64,000 nt of DNA from assembly GCF_002269345.1 (NCBI RefSeq), contig NZ_CP022889.1, positions 2,274,501 through 2,338,500 of the forward strand, given 5' to 3'. Positions within the stretch are counted from its first letter, which is position 1. Each line of letters starts with the position of its first letter. The notes under the pieces were generated by a model. The model had not been told where the DNA came from, did no database searches, and saw only the letters and a list, made by a program, of their open reading frames with translations. A program made the translations under genes and the position numbers. Of the stretch, positions 53,767-62,971 are shown piece after piece. This stretch comes from Tsuneonella mangrovi (GTDB lineage: Bacteria; Pseudomonadota; Alphaproteobacteria; Sphingomonadales; Sphingomonadaceae).

Positions 53767-55221
53767 ATGACTGCCCCCAAATCGCGCATACTCGATGCCA
53801 TTGCGGCGCTCGAAGCGGGCGACCGGCGGCGGGCGGCTTCGCTCATCCGGATCGAATTGCGCGAAGGTGCCAAGACCGGCGATCGCTGGGCAAGCGTCTA
53901 TCGCCTGGCCAGCCAGATCGGCGAGATCGACCTCGGGCTTGAAGCTTCCCACCGCCACGCAATGACCGAACCGCTCCTGCTCAACCGCTTGCTGACGCAT
54001 TGCGGGGCATTGGCACAGGTCGGTCGTTCGACGGACGCTCTGGCGTTGCTCGACCGACTGCCTTCGCAGGCGCAAAGTTATCCGGCGGTGGTCCATTTTC
54101 GCGGGACGGTCGCTAGCGAGAGCGGTGACCTCGCTCGAGCCGAAGCGATATTTCGCCAGCTTCTGGAGATTTCACCGGCTTCTCCGGAAGGCTGGTTCGC
54201 CCTCGCGATGATCAAGCGCTTCGAGCCCGGCGATCCCGATTTTCCGGCGATGGCTGCGATCGAAAGGCAGATCCAGGCGGCCGATCCGCTCTCGCGCGCG
54301 CGGTTCCACTACGCGATGGGCAAGGCCCTGGTCGACATGGGTGAGATCGATCGAGGCTTTGCCTACTATGAAAAGGGAGCCTCGATCCGGCAGGCGCAGG
54401 AGCCATATGATCGCATCGCGCAGGAAAGGTTCACCGATCGTGTTGTCGCCGATTTCACGCTCGACCAATTGAACCGCCTCAAGGCCTCGCGGTTCAAGAG
54501 CCAGCGCGCGATATTCGTCCACGGGTTTCCCCGGTCGGGAACCACCCTCGTCGAATCGATTCTGGTGGAACACTCGCATGTATCCGACGGGGCCGAGATC
54601 AATCTGTTCAAGGCTGCGCTGATCCCGACCTACGACCGGACGTTTGACGGGGCGATGCGGTATGAGAGCGGAGCGCCGGGCGCCGACCCGTGGGGCGAGA
54701 TTGCCACCGACTACCACCGGATGCTGGGGCAACGCTTTCCCGGCAAGGGCATGGTGGTGGACAAGACCCTGCTGCAATCGCCCTTCATGGGGTTACTGCT
54801 ACATGCGATGCCGCAAGCGAAAGTGCCCTGGCTGCGCCGCAGGCCTGAAGATGTCGCGCTGTCTGCCTATCGCACCTATTTCACTACCCCGATGCCATGG
54901 AGCTGGTCGCTCGGCGACATTGCGCACATGATGCAGCAGGAAGACCGCCTGTTCGCGCACTGGATGGCGCTGTTTCCCGATCGGATCCTGCCTGTCCCCT
55001 ACGAGGAACTGGTTCGCGATCCCGATGCGTGGATCCCGCGAATCCTCGATCACGTTGGTCTCGAATTCGAGGCTGGCCTCGACAAATTCCATGCCAATCG
55101 CAGGCAGGTGCGTACGGCAAGCGTCCAGCAGGTCCGCGCGGGAATTTCGACCGTGGCAGTCGGCAGCGCCGGTCGATACGCGGCGCAGATGGCTCCGTTT
55201 CGCGACGCCTACTACCGATAG
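53767..55221 (+). CDS. TPR-containing sulfotransferase
   Basis: The 484-residue protein has TPR-like helical repeats in the first 220 residues (ARAEAIFRQLLEISPASPEGW and similar). A sulfotransferase domain from about 245 carries the PAPS-binding loop HGFPRSGTTLVESI (near residue 252), the later RRPEDVALSAYRTYF as the 3'-phosphate site, and a distal VPYEELVRDPDAW. Sulfotransferases of this two-part type are common in alphaproteobacteria. The acceptor (protein, lipid or polysaccharide) is unknown. It lies 58 bp after clpB and ends at a strong terminator shared with the convergent TonB receptor. Confidence 0.9.
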   Translation: MTAPKSRILDAIAALEAGDRRRAASLIRIELREGAKTGDRWASVYRLASQIGEIDLGLEASHRHAMTEPLLLNRLLTHCGALAQVGRSTDALALLDRLPSQAQSYPAVVHFRGTVASESGDLARAEAIFRQLLEISPASPEGWFALAMIKRFEPGDPDFPAMAAIERQIQAADPLSRARFHYAMGKALVDMGEIDRGFAYYEKGASIRQAQEPYDRIAQERFTDRVVADFTLDQLNRLKASRFKSQRAIFVHGFPRSGTTLVESILVEHSHVSDGAEINLFKAALIPTYDRTFDGAMRYESGAPGADPWGEIATDYHRMLGQRFPGKGMVVDKTLLQSPFMGLLLHAMPQAKVPWLRRRPEDVALSAYRTYFTTPMPWSWSLGDIAHMMQQEDRLFAHWMALFPDRILPVPYEELVRDPDAWIPRILDHVGLEFEAGLDKFHANRRQVRTASVQQVRAGISTVAVGSAGRYAAQMAPFRDAYYR

Positions 55222-55277
55222 GGGTTCCGGTTCGCGGAGGCGATCACCGCGAACATTCACCCGAAACCAACGGCAAC

Positions 55278-55310
55278 AAAAAAGGGCGGTCCGAAGACCG
55301 CCCTTTTCTT
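55278..55310. terminator. Bidirectional intrinsic terminator
   Basis: The arms GGGCGGTC (55284-55291) and GACCGCCC (55296-55303) enclose the tetraloop CGAA. There is an A run before and a T run (TTTTC) after, so the hairpin can end both the sulfotransferase and the receptor transcripts. Confidence 0.85.
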
Positions 55311-55359
55311 GTCTGGTCGGAGTGCCGGGCGATGCAAGACCGCCCGACTGTGTCCGAGA

Positions 55360-58300
55360 TCAGAAGCTGATGTCCGCACCCAGACGCACATAGCGCGGGG
55401 TTTGGTAAAGGATCGGTTGACCATACGCCGGGTTGGCCTTCACCGAAACCGGCAAGCCGGCAGAATTGTAGGAGTTGACCGAAAGGTCACCAATCTGGTT
55501 TCGTCCAAGAACAGCCTGCGAGTTCAACACGTTGAACACGTCGGCACGGAGTGTCAGACCACGACCGGCAATCTCGGTCTTGTAACGGAGCGAGAGGTCA
55601 AGCTGCGTGAACCAGTCGCTCTGGTTGCCCTGACCGCGCGGAGCCGGCTGAAGGTTGCAGTAGTGCGACGCCTGACGGTAACCGTTTGCGAACACATCGG
55701 TCGGGTTGTAGCCGAAGCAGCTCAGGTGAGCAGGCGACACGATCTGAAGATTTGTACCGATCGTGAAGTTCTTCGACAAGTCGACCGTGCCATACAGCTT
55801 GATCTTGTGGCGGCGATCGTTCGGCAGATAGCCGTACGAGTAAGCCACGAAGCCCGGTTGGTCGAAGTCCTGCGTGATGCCGGCATCGGTCTGGCCGAAG
55901 TCCGACTGCACGAAGCCTTCCGAGTTACCAAGGCTCTTAGACCAGGTGTAGCTGCCGCCAAACGTCCAGATCGAGTCACCCTTTTCCTTATCGAAAGTGA
56001 GGGTCACCGCGTCGTAAGTACGCTTGGCCTTGCCGTAACCGAGGTCTGCCGCCTTCAGCGTGATCTGCTTGAAGTTCAGATCGGTGCCAGGTGCCAGCAG
56101 GCTGACGACGATATCGTTACCCGGGTTGTTGATCACGTACTGGTTGTAGCCAGTCCAGATGTCCGAGCACGGGATCGCTGCGCCGCTGCCGTTGGCGTGG
56201 GCGACGATGCCGTTGGCATTACACCATGCGATCACGCCCGCGTCGATCGCCGAGTCCTCGGCGGTACGGTCGAGATTGCGGTGGGTGTAGCTGATGCCGA
56301 GCTTCCAAAGGCCGAACCGCTGCTTGTACCCGAGGATAATCTCGCTCTCGCGAGTGGCCTTGAGGTTGGCAGCGATGCCCTGCGAAAGATCGATATCCGC
56401 ACCGTTACCGGTCACGTTACAGTTGGTCGTCGGACCGCTCGGCAGGAGCGGCAGCGGACAGGCCGACTGGTAGGTGCCGTCATTAGTGACAAGAGCATCC
56501 GCAAGCGTAGCCGGTGCCTTGCCAGTGGTCGGATCGACCAGGATCGGAAGGCCGTTCGAATCAACGCCATTGAAGTAGTAGCGCTGACGGAAGTAGTACG
56601 ACGGTGCGCCCTGGCGATACGCGGTGTTGCTCGCGATCGGCAGGTAGTACCAGCCATACGAACCGTAGAACGTGCCCGAACTGTCGGCGCCAACATCGTA
56701 GCTGAAGCCGATACGCGGAGCGTAGTTCTTCGGAAGGTCAGCCAACGGCAGGCCGCTCGGCTTGTTGATGCGGAAATCGTCACGACGCACGCCGAGGTTG
56801 ATCGTCAAACGATCGGTCGGTTTCCATTCGTCCTCGAGGTAGAACGCCTTGTTCTTCGCTTTGAACGAGCCACCGGTGTTGTAGTAGTTCAGCTCGACGA
56901 TGTTGCCGTTTGCATCGGGGGCTCGTGCATACATACGGAATCCGGCACCGCCCAAGAAGGCATCGTGCGCGGCCTGGCTGAGGAAGCCGTTGGCGTACTC
57001 AACATCGCCGCCGGTCAGCACCGTGACGTGGTTGAGCGTGTTGATTTCCTGGTCGAAGCCGCCCCGGACGTGATGTTCGCCAAGCAGCGAGAACCGCAGG
57101 TCGACGTCAGCGCGGAAGAACTTGCGTTCGGTCGTGTATGGTTGATCGATGCCAACCAGCGCCTGGTTGGTGAACTTGCCACCGTAAGGAACTCCGTAGA
57201 GCGCCGAACCCGAATCGTTGTAGAAGTATGGGGTTCCAAAGTTACCGCTCACCGGAATGACGTCGAACCGATCGCGCACGCGACCGTAAGCCGCCGAAAC
57301 GGTCAGCCAGTCGGTGAACGTGCCGGTGTACTTGCCGACGTAGTTCAACCCGCCACCCGGGAAGTTATTAATTGCGGTTGCCGACCCGTAAGTCGGAACG
57401 CCGGCGTTCTCGGTCAACGAGAAATCCGAACGAGTCTGGGTGTTGCGCGTGTCGAACAGCGTCAGTTCGAGGTGCTGGCTGTCGATCGGATACGCATCGA
57501 GCTTGACGCCCCAGAACGGATCGGTGTTCTTGTACTTGTAGGCTACCTGTGCCGCCGGGTAGTTCACCAGGCTTTCCTTGTTCTGCATCTGCAGCAGGCC
57601 GTAGAAGAACAGGCGATCCTTGATAATCGGGCCGCCGGCTTCGATCGTCGTCACAAGGGAGTCGCTGGTATCGAAGGCTCGGTTCCGCAGGCGATACGTA
57701 GTGGTCCCCTTCGAAGGATCGTTCGGATCCACATATGCTGTGTTGGTGAGGTTCTTGCCGTGGTTGGTCAAGAAGTTCGGTGCCCAGTCGACGTGGACAG
57801 CAGCGGTGAATTCGTTGGTACCCGACTTGGTCACAGCATTGACGATACCGCCGGTCGCGCGACCGTATTCGGCCGGATAGCCACCGGTCTTGGTGTCGAT
57901 GCTCTTGTAGAAGTAGAACGGAACCGTCGCACCGCCGAGGTAGTCGTCGAAGTTGGTGACGTTGAGGCCGTTCACATAGTAGGCGTTTTCCGCCACCGAA
58001 GAACCACCAAGCGAGCTCAGGCCGTTGAACGTCGAGTTGGACGAGTTACCCGCCACGACGCCAGGCGCCAGCAGGATGACCGATTGCAGGCTGCGGCCGA
58101 GCGGCTTGTCGCTAATGAAGTCCGACACGTCGACGTTGAGGCCGGTGGTGGTGCCGGTGAAGGCCTGCACAGCGCGGGTGCCCGAAACGACGATCACGTT
58201 GCTCGACGAGTTCAGTGCAACCGGAACGTTCGCGGTCTGTCCGGCCAGGATCTTGATGCCCTGCGCCTGGTAGGGCGAAAGGCCCTGCGCGGAGATTTCG

Positions 58301-58590
58301 AGATCGTAGCTGCCGGGCTGCAGGCCGGCGAAGCGATAGCTACCGGTAGACGATGTGGTTGCAGTACGGACTGTGCCGGTGTCGGTGCTGGTCAGCGTGA
58401 CGGTCGCGCCCGCGACTGGGGTGCCCGATTCGCCGGTGACCGTGCCGCTGATAGCGGCCGAGGTGTAGTCCTGCGCATGAGCCGGTGCGACCATGACGGC
58501 CGAAGCGGTGAGGCCGGCGCCGAGAAGCGCGAGGGCCTGCATCGCCGAACCGGACGCGAGGATCCGCTTGCGAAGATTGCTGGTTGCCAT
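55360..58590 (-). CDS. Oar-like TonB-dependent receptor with N-terminal carboxypeptidase-regulatory-like domain
   Basis: The 1076-residue protein starts at the ATG at 58590 and has a signal peptide (about 1-39, ending APAHAQD). A carboxypeptidase-regulatory-like Ig-type domain follows (about 45-125; ISGTVTGESGTPVAGATVTL, GSYRFAGLQPGSYDLEI). The plug then leads into a very large beta-barrel, and the protein ends in VRLGADISF. The layout is that of Oar-type receptors used for outer-membrane protein or polymer traffic in sphingomonads and other proteobacteria. Its cargo is unknown. A 9-bp hairpin lies in the mRNA leader and an inverted repeat lies further upstream. Confidence 0.93.
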   Translation of the reverse strand: MATSNLRKRILASGSAMQALALLGAGLTASAVMVAPAHAQDYTSAAISGTVTGESGTPVAGATVTLTSTDTGTVRTATTSSTGSYRFAGLQPGSYDLEISAQGLSPYQAQGIKILAGQTANVPVALNSSSNVIVVSGTRAVQAFTGTTTGLNVDVSDFISDKPLGRSLQSVILLAPGVVAGNSSNSTFNGLSSLGGSSVAENAYYVNGLNVTNFDDYLGGATVPFYFYKSIDTKTGGYPAEYGRATGGIVNAVTKSGTNEFTAAVHVDWAPNFLTNHGKNLTNTAYVDPNDPSKGTTTYRLRNRAFDTSDSLVTTIEAGGPIIKDRLFFYGLLQMQNKESLVNYPAAQVAYKYKNTDPFWGVKLDAYPIDSQHLELTLFDTRNTQTRSDFSLTENAGVPTYGSATAINNFPGGGLNYVGKYTGTFTDWLTVSAAYGRVRDRFDVIPVSGNFGTPYFYNDSGSALYGVPYGGKFTNQALVGIDQPYTTERKFFRADVDLRFSLLGEHHVRGGFDQEINTLNHVTVLTGGDVEYANGFLSQAAHDAFLGGAGFRMYARAPDANGNIVELNYYNTGGSFKAKNKAFYLEDEWKPTDRLTINLGVRRDDFRINKPSGLPLADLPKNYAPRIGFSYDVGADSSGTFYGSYGWYYLPIASNTAYRQGAPSYYFRQRYYFNGVDSNGLPILVDPTTGKAPATLADALVTNDGTYQSACPLPLLPSGPTTNCNVTGNGADIDLSQGIAANLKATRESEIILGYKQRFGLWKLGISYTHRNLDRTAEDSAIDAGVIAWCNANGIVAHANGSGAAIPCSDIWTGYNQYVINNPGNDIVVSLLAPGTDLNFKQITLKAADLGYGKAKRTYDAVTLTFDKEKGDSIWTFGGSYTWSKSLGNSEGFVQSDFGQTDAGITQDFDQPGFVAYSYGYLPNDRRHKIKLYGTVDLSKNFTIGTNLQIVSPAHLSCFGYNPTDVFANGYRQASHYCNLQPAPRGQGNQSDWFTQLDLSLRYKTEIAGRGLTLRADVFNVLNSQAVLGRNQIGDLSVNSYNSAGLPVSVKANPAYGQPILYQTPRYVRLGADISF

Positions 58591-58615
58591 TGAGTTATAG
58601 TCCCTTGTTTTACCC

Positions 58616-58637
58616 GTCCGGCGACCGATCGCCGGAC
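58616..58637 (-). promoter_or_regulatory. Leader hairpin in the Oar-like receptor 5' region
   Basis: Perfect 9-bp arms, GTCCGGCGA and TCGCCGGAC, enclose the loop CCGA, 26 bp before the start codon. It is probably in the mRNA leader and could influence translation or stability. No T run follows. Confidence 0.45.
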
Positions 58638-58769
58638 TGATTTCAGACCACCTGTATTGGAACACCGCGAAGGCCCCCAAGGTTGGCGGATGCGACTGCT
58701 TAGCCATGGGCACTTGCGTTGCAAATCTATTACGGTCTCCAAGCAGGGGATGAATCGGTCAGTGTGGCA

Positions 58770-58800
58770 ATTTCAGCACAACTCTCAGCGAGGCTGAAAT
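58770..58800. promoter_or_regulatory. Inverted repeat, possible operator
   Basis: The arms ATTTCAGC (58770-58777) and GCTGAAAT (58793-58800) are separated by 15 bases, so the centres are 23 bp apart, about two helical turns. The repeat lies between the divergent receptor and thiolase genes and may be an operator for either. No regulator is adjacent. Confidence 0.4.
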
Positions 58801-59048
58801 GATCTTTCAAGATTGTCGATTTCGGCATTTCCAAAATTAGCGGCGCTTCCAATCCGCTCAAGCCGACAGCCATGCGAAACGTCTATTTGTGCAGTGTCGT
58901 AGATATCTTCCGACCGCTAGACAAACGTCGGAGTCGAGGGTGAGTCTGGCATCGGGCCGGATGCCGCGTAGCTCCGGCAGCTTGACGTTTACGTAACCCG
59001 CCAGTACCGCTCCCGATGACGAGTTCAGTTTCAAGAGAGGACCGATCT

Positions 59049-60221
59049 ATGCCCACCGCCTACATCGTCGATGCCGTTCGTTCCGCCGGAGGGCGCAGGG
59101 GAGGGCGGCTGGCCGGGGTCCACCCGGTCGACCTCGCCGCCGCATCGCTCGATGCGCTGGTGACGCGCACCGGAATCGACCCGGCGAAGATCGACGACGT
59201 GGTGATGGGCTGCGTCACCCAGGCGGGCCAGCAGGCGATGCAGGTCGGGCGCAACGCGGTGCTCGCCAGCAAGGTCCTGCCGCAGTCGACCCCGGCGGTG
59301 ACGATCGACCGCCAGTGCGGGTCGAGCCAGCAGGCGATCCAGTTCGCTGCGCAGGCGGTGATGAGCGGCACGCAGGACGCGGTGATCGCAGCGGGCATCG
59401 AAAGCATGACCCGGGTGCCGATGGGCTCCAACGCGACCTTCCACATGAAGGAGGGGATGGGCCACTACAAGTCGCCTGGTCTCGAAGAGAAATACCCGGG
59501 GATCATGTTCTCGCAGTTCATGGGCGCGGAAATGATCGCCAAGAAACATGGCTTTACCAAAGACGATTGCGACCGGTTTGCGCTGTCGAGCCACGAAAAG
59601 GCGATCGCTGCGACGCAGGGCGGGGCGTTCGAGCGCGAGATCGTGCCGATCACCATCGAGACGCCCGAAGGCGAACAGCAACACACCATCGATGAAGGCA
59701 TCCGGTTCGATGCTTCGCTTGAAGGGATCGCGGGGGTGAAGCTGCTGCAGGAAGGCGGGGTGCTGACCGCCGCCAGTTCCAGCCAGATCTGCGACGGTTC
59801 GAGCGCGGCGCTGGTCGTCTCCGAACAGGCGCTCAAGGATTATGGCCTCACGCCGCGCGCGCGGATTCACACGCTGACGGTGACCGCGGGCGATCCGGTG
59901 ATCATGCTCGAAGAGCCGCTGTTCGCGACCGACAAGGCGCTGCAGCGCGCTGGCCTTTCGATCGACGACATCGACCTTTACGAAGTGAACGAGGCGTTCG
60001 CGACGGTGCCGCTCGCGTGGCTCAAGCACACCGGGGCCGACCCGGACAAGCTCAACGTCAACGGCGGTGCAATCGCGCTTGGCCACCCGCTCGGTGCGAG
60101 CGGGACCAAGCTGATGACCACGCTGATCAACGCGCTCCACGCGCGCGGCAAGAAATATGGCCTGCAGACGATGTGCGAAGGCGGCGGTGTCGCTAACGTG
60201 ACGATCGTCGAAGCCGTCTGA
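59049..60221 (+). CDS. Acetyl-CoA acetyltransferase (thiolase)
   Basis: The 390-residue protein is a thiolase-II type enzyme. The catalytic Cys90 is in TIDRQCGSSQQA. The active-site NEAFATVPLAW, GGAIALGHPLGASG (His) and the second cysteine in MCEGGGVAN complete the set. It catalyses the reversible thiolytic cleavage of 3-ketoacyl-CoA or acetoacetyl-CoA. It uses the ATG at 59049 behind AAGAGAGG. It is followed at 31 bp by a 3-hydroxyacyl-CoA dehydrogenase-like SDR and further on by an enoyl-CoA hydratase, so a beta-oxidation role is more likely than polyhydroxyalkanoate synthesis. Confidence 0.94.
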   Translation: MPTAYIVDAVRSAGGRRGGRLAGVHPVDLAAASLDALVTRTGIDPAKIDDVVMGCVTQAGQQAMQVGRNAVLASKVLPQSTPAVTIDRQCGSSQQAIQFAAQAVMSGTQDAVIAAGIESMTRVPMGSNATFHMKEGMGHYKSPGLEEKYPGIMFSQFMGAEMIAKKHGFTKDDCDRFALSSHEKAIAATQGGAFEREIVPITIETPEGEQQHTIDEGIRFDASLEGIAGVKLLQEGGVLTAASSSQICDGSSAALVVSEQALKDYGLTPRARIHTLTVTAGDPVIMLEEPLFATDKALQRAGLSIDDIDLYEVNEAFATVPLAWLKHTGADPDKLNVNGGAIALGHPLGASGTKLMTTLINALHARGKKYGLQTMCEGGGVANVTIVEAV

Positions 60222-60252
60222 TTCTCAGCATTCGAAAAGAGAGGAATATTAC

Positions 60253-61038
60253 ATGGAAGTTGGTGCCAACACCCCCGCAGTCGTGACCGGCGGCGCATCG
60301 GGCCTGGGCGAAGCGACCGCGCGGGCGCTCGCCGCCAAGGGCGCGAAAGTCGCGATCTTCGATTTGCAGGAAGAGAAGGGCCAGAAGGTTGCTGCGGAAA
60401 TCGGCGGCGTGTTCTGCGAATGCAACGTGACCGACGAAGCGAGCGTCGATGCCGCCTTTGCCAAGGCACGTGAAGCGCACGGGCAAGAACGCATCCTCGT
60501 CAACTGCGCAGGCACCGGCAATGCCATCAAGACCGCCAAGCGCGATCGCAACACCGGTGAGATCAGCCATTTCCCGCTCGATGCGTTCAACTGGATCATC
60601 CAGATCAACCTTGTCGGCACGTTCCGATGCATCGCCAAGTCGGCCGCAGGGATGATGACGCTCGACCCGCTGAGCGAAGACGGCGATCGCGGCGCGATCG
60701 TCAACACCGCTTCGGTTGCGGGCGAAGACGGGCAGATCGGCCAGGCCGCCTATTCGGCCTCGAAGGGCGGCGTCATCGGCATGACACTGCCGATCGCGCG
60801 CGACCTGATGGGCGAAGGCATCCGGGTGAACACGATCCTGCCCGGCATCTTCAACACTCCGCTGATGAACGCAGCCCCGCCGCAAGTGAAGGAAGCTCTG
60901 GCTGCCAGCGTGCCGTTCCCCAAGCGCCTTGGCCACGCAGAGGAATATGCCAAGCTCGCGCTGTGCATGATCGAAAACGGTTATTTCAACGGCGAGGACG
61001 TGCGGCTCGACGGTGCGATAAGGATGGCCCCGCGCTGA
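60253..61038 (+). CDS. SDR oxidoreductase (3-hydroxyacyl-CoA dehydrogenase, HSD10-like)
   Basis: The 261-residue protein is a classical short-chain dehydrogenase: NAD-binding TGGASGLG (12-19), FDLQ as cofactor-selecting acidic end of beta-2, and NCAGTG. The catalytic triad is Ser154, Tyr167 and Lys171 (YSASKGG). The motif SVAGEDGQIGQAAYSASKGG is typical of HSD17B10/type II 3-hydroxyacyl-CoA dehydrogenases, which oxidise 3-hydroxyacyl-CoA with NAD. It lies between the thiolase and enoyl-CoA hydratase genes, which supports this role. Confidence 0.9.
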   Translation: MEVGANTPAVVTGGASGLGEATARALAAKGAKVAIFDLQEEKGQKVAAEIGGVFCECNVTDEASVDAAFAKAREAHGQERILVNCAGTGNAIKTAKRDRNTGEISHFPLDAFNWIIQINLVGTFRCIAKSAAGMMTLDPLSEDGDRGAIVNTASVAGEDGQIGQAAYSASKGGVIGMTLPIARDLMGEGIRVNTILPGIFNTPLMNAAPPQVKEALAASVPFPKRLGHAEEYAKLALCMIENGYFNGEDVRLDGAIRMAPR

Positions 61039-61094
61039 TGCAGGTTTCCTACCTGTCGGCGGGCGAGTAACCTTGCCCTCATGACCCGTTCCCG

Positions 61095-61140
61095 GCGCCC
61101 TGTTCCGTTTGCCGACAAAAGGCACGGAACGGGGCGCTTT
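61095..61140 (+). terminator. Long hairpin after the SDR gene
   Basis: Arms of 14 bases (61095-61108 and 61124-61137) match with one GU-type pair. The loop contains a further small stem, and TTT follows. It may end or attenuate the thiolase-SDR transcript before the enoyl-CoA hydratase gene. Confidence 0.55.
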
Positions 61141-61204
61141 GCATTTGTGCCAGGACACTGTTCCATGTGTTCCACCTGCTAGGATTCGCCGAGGAGAGAG
61201 ACGC

Positions 61205-62077
61205 GTGACCGACTACACCCAGATCAAGCTCGAGATTGCCGACAAGATCGCCACGATCACGCTGCATCGGCCCGAGAAGATGAACGCGTTCACGCGCACG
61301 ATGATGGACGAGATCATCGCTGCGCTCGATGTGACCGACGCCGACGACAGCATACGTGCGGTGATCTTCACCGGGCATGGCGACCAGGCGTTCTGCGCCG
61401 GGGCAGACCTGACGCCGGAGGGCGGGGGGCATGTGTTCTCCGATCCCAATCCGGTCGAGGATCTCTCGGACCCGCGCGTGCGCGATGGTGGCGGCTTGCT
61501 GACCCTGCGGATGTTCAATTCGAAGAAGCCGCTGATCGGTGCGTGCAACGGCGTGGCGGTCGGCGTCGGGGCGACTATGCAATTGCCGTTCGACATTCGC
61601 CTTGCGAGCGATAACGCGCGATTCGGCTTCGTGTTCGCGCGGCGCGGGATCACCCCCGAGGCCTGCTCGAGCTGGTTCCTGCCGCGCCTCGTCGGGATGC
61701 AGGCGGCGATGGAATGGTGCATGACAGGGCGTGTCTTTGATGCGCAGGAGGCACTTGATCGGGGTCTCGTGCGGTCGGTTCACCCCCAGGCTGAATTGAT
61801 GGACGTGGCCCGCGGGATTGCGCGTGAAATTGCAGACAACACATCTGCGGTGTCGGTCGCGATGACCCGGGCGATGCTCTGGCGGCTCTCCGCGCTCGAG
61901 CATCCGATGATGGCGCACCGGATCGACAGCCGCGCGATCTATCGCCTCAGCCGCAGCGCCGATGCGCGCGAAGGGATCGCCAGTTTCCTTGAAAAGCGCG
62001 CGCCCGCATATCCTGACACCGTCAGCGGCGACATGCCCGACTTCTATCCCTGGTGGGACGAGCCGGGGTTCGTATGA
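61205..62077 (+). CDS. Enoyl-CoA hydratase/isomerase family protein
   Basis: The 290-residue crotonase-fold protein starts at the GTG at 61205 behind GAGGAGAGA. The N-terminal IATITLHRPEKMNAFTRTMMDEI, the oxyanion-hole region GDQAFCAGADLTPEGGG and the second loop KPLIGACNGVAVGVGATM are typical. The catalytic glutamate at the usual hydratase position is replaced or shifted in FVFARRGITPEACSSWFLP (Glu in TPEA), consistent with an enoyl-CoA hydratase or a related crotonase. Its stop overlaps the MTA phosphorylase start (ATGA). Confidence 0.88.
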   Translation: MTDYTQIKLEIADKIATITLHRPEKMNAFTRTMMDEIIAALDVTDADDSIRAVIFTGHGDQAFCAGADLTPEGGGHVFSDPNPVEDLSDPRVRDGGGLLTLRMFNSKKPLIGACNGVAVGVGATMQLPFDIRLASDNARFGFVFARRGITPEACSSWFLPRLVGMQAAMEWCMTGRVFDAQEALDRGLVRSVHPQAELMDVARGIAREIADNTSAVSVAMTRAMLWRLSALEHPMMAHRIDSRAIYRLSRSADAREGIASFLEKRAPAYPDTVSGDMPDFYPWWDEPGFV

Positions 62078-62955
62078 AGGGGCAGCGCAAGGAAGCCTGG
62101 CATATCGGGGTGATCGGCGGAACCGGACTCTACGACGGCCTGCCTCTCGACGATGCGCAGGAGATCGCCGTCGCGTCGCCGTTCGGGGAGCCTTCCGGGC
62201 CGGTCACCACCGGCAGGATAGGCGGTATCCGGTTTACCTTTCTCGCGCGGCACGGTGAAGGGCATCGCATCCCGGCCGACGAGGTGAACTATCGCGCGAA
62301 TATCGATGTGATGAAGCGCTGCGGGGTGACCGACCTGGTGGCGATCTTCGCGATCGGTTCGCTGCGAGAGGAAATGGCGCCGGGTCACTTCGTGGCAGCC
62401 GACCAGATCATTGATCGCACCGCCGGGCGCGAGCGCAGCTTTTTCGGCACCGGGATGGTCGCACACGTGGCGCTCGCCGATCCGGTCTGTGCGCGGCTTT
62501 CCGGCTTGCTGGCCGACGCAGCAGAAGGGGCAAAGGCAACGGTCCATCGCGGTGGATGCTATGTCGCGGTCAATGGCCCGCAATTCTCGACCCGCGCGGA
62601 AAGCCGGATGTACCGTGAATGGGGAGCCGACGTGATCGGCATGACGGCGATGCCCGAAGCGCGGCTCGCTCGCGAAGCCGAGCTGCCATATGCCATGCTG
62701 GCGATGGTGACTGACTATGATTCCTGGCGCGACGATGTTGCCGGGGTCGATGCGGCAGAGATATTCAAGACTCTCAAGACCACCACCGCGACAGCTCACA
62801 AGGCGATAATCGGACTGGCCAAGGCGCTTCCCAAGGCGCGCAAGACGGTCCCGGCCGACACCGCCCTCGATAATGCGCTCGTCACGCCGCCGCCGCAGCG
62901 AGACCCGCGGCTGGTGGCCATGCTCGATTCGGTGGCCGGTCGCGTGCTCGGCTGA
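62074..62955 (+). CDS. mtnP: S-methyl-5'-thioadenosine phosphorylase
   Basis: The 293-residue protein starts with an ATG in the stop of the hydratase gene. It splits methylthioadenosine with phosphate to adenine and methylthioribose-1-phosphate in methionine salvage and purine recycling. Motifs are HIGVIGGTGLYDGLPL, the phosphate site FLARHGEGHRIPADEVNYRAN, AIGSLREEMAPGHFV and the base-binding GPQFSTRAESRMY with GMTAMPEARLAREAE. MtnP sequences are about 290 residues, as here. No other salvage gene is in the window. Confidence 0.93.
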   Translation: MKGQRKEAWHIGVIGGTGLYDGLPLDDAQEIAVASPFGEPSGPVTTGRIGGIRFTFLARHGEGHRIPADEVNYRANIDVMKRCGVTDLVAIFAIGSLREEMAPGHFVAADQIIDRTAGRERSFFGTGMVAHVALADPVCARLSGLLADAAEGAKATVHRGGCYVAVNGPQFSTRAESRMYREWGADVIGMTAMPEARLAREAELPYAMLAMVTDYDSWRDDVAGVDAAEIFKTLKTTTATAHKAIIGLAKALPKARKTVPADTALDNALVTPPPQRDPRLVAMLDSVAGRVLG

Positions 62956-62971
62956 GAGGCGCTTGCCAAGC

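Larger units (their letters stand above)
58591..59048. other. Divergent regulatory region between the Oar-like receptor and the thiolase gene
   Basis: This 458-bp stretch holds no credible gene. It contains a leader hairpin of the receptor, an 8-bp inverted repeat and moderately AT-rich patches near 58700-58900. The thiolase side carries the ribosome-binding site AAGAGAGG at about 59033-59040. Both promoters must lie here, but I did not recognise clear -35/-10 boxes. Confidence 0.6.

Noticed and set aside
55309..58593. A 1094-codon plus-strand open frame antisense to the Oar-like receptor
   Set aside because: It is composed of Arg/Val/Glu-rich filler with no recognisable motif, and the receptor frame on the minus strand has a signal peptide, a plug and a proper C terminus.
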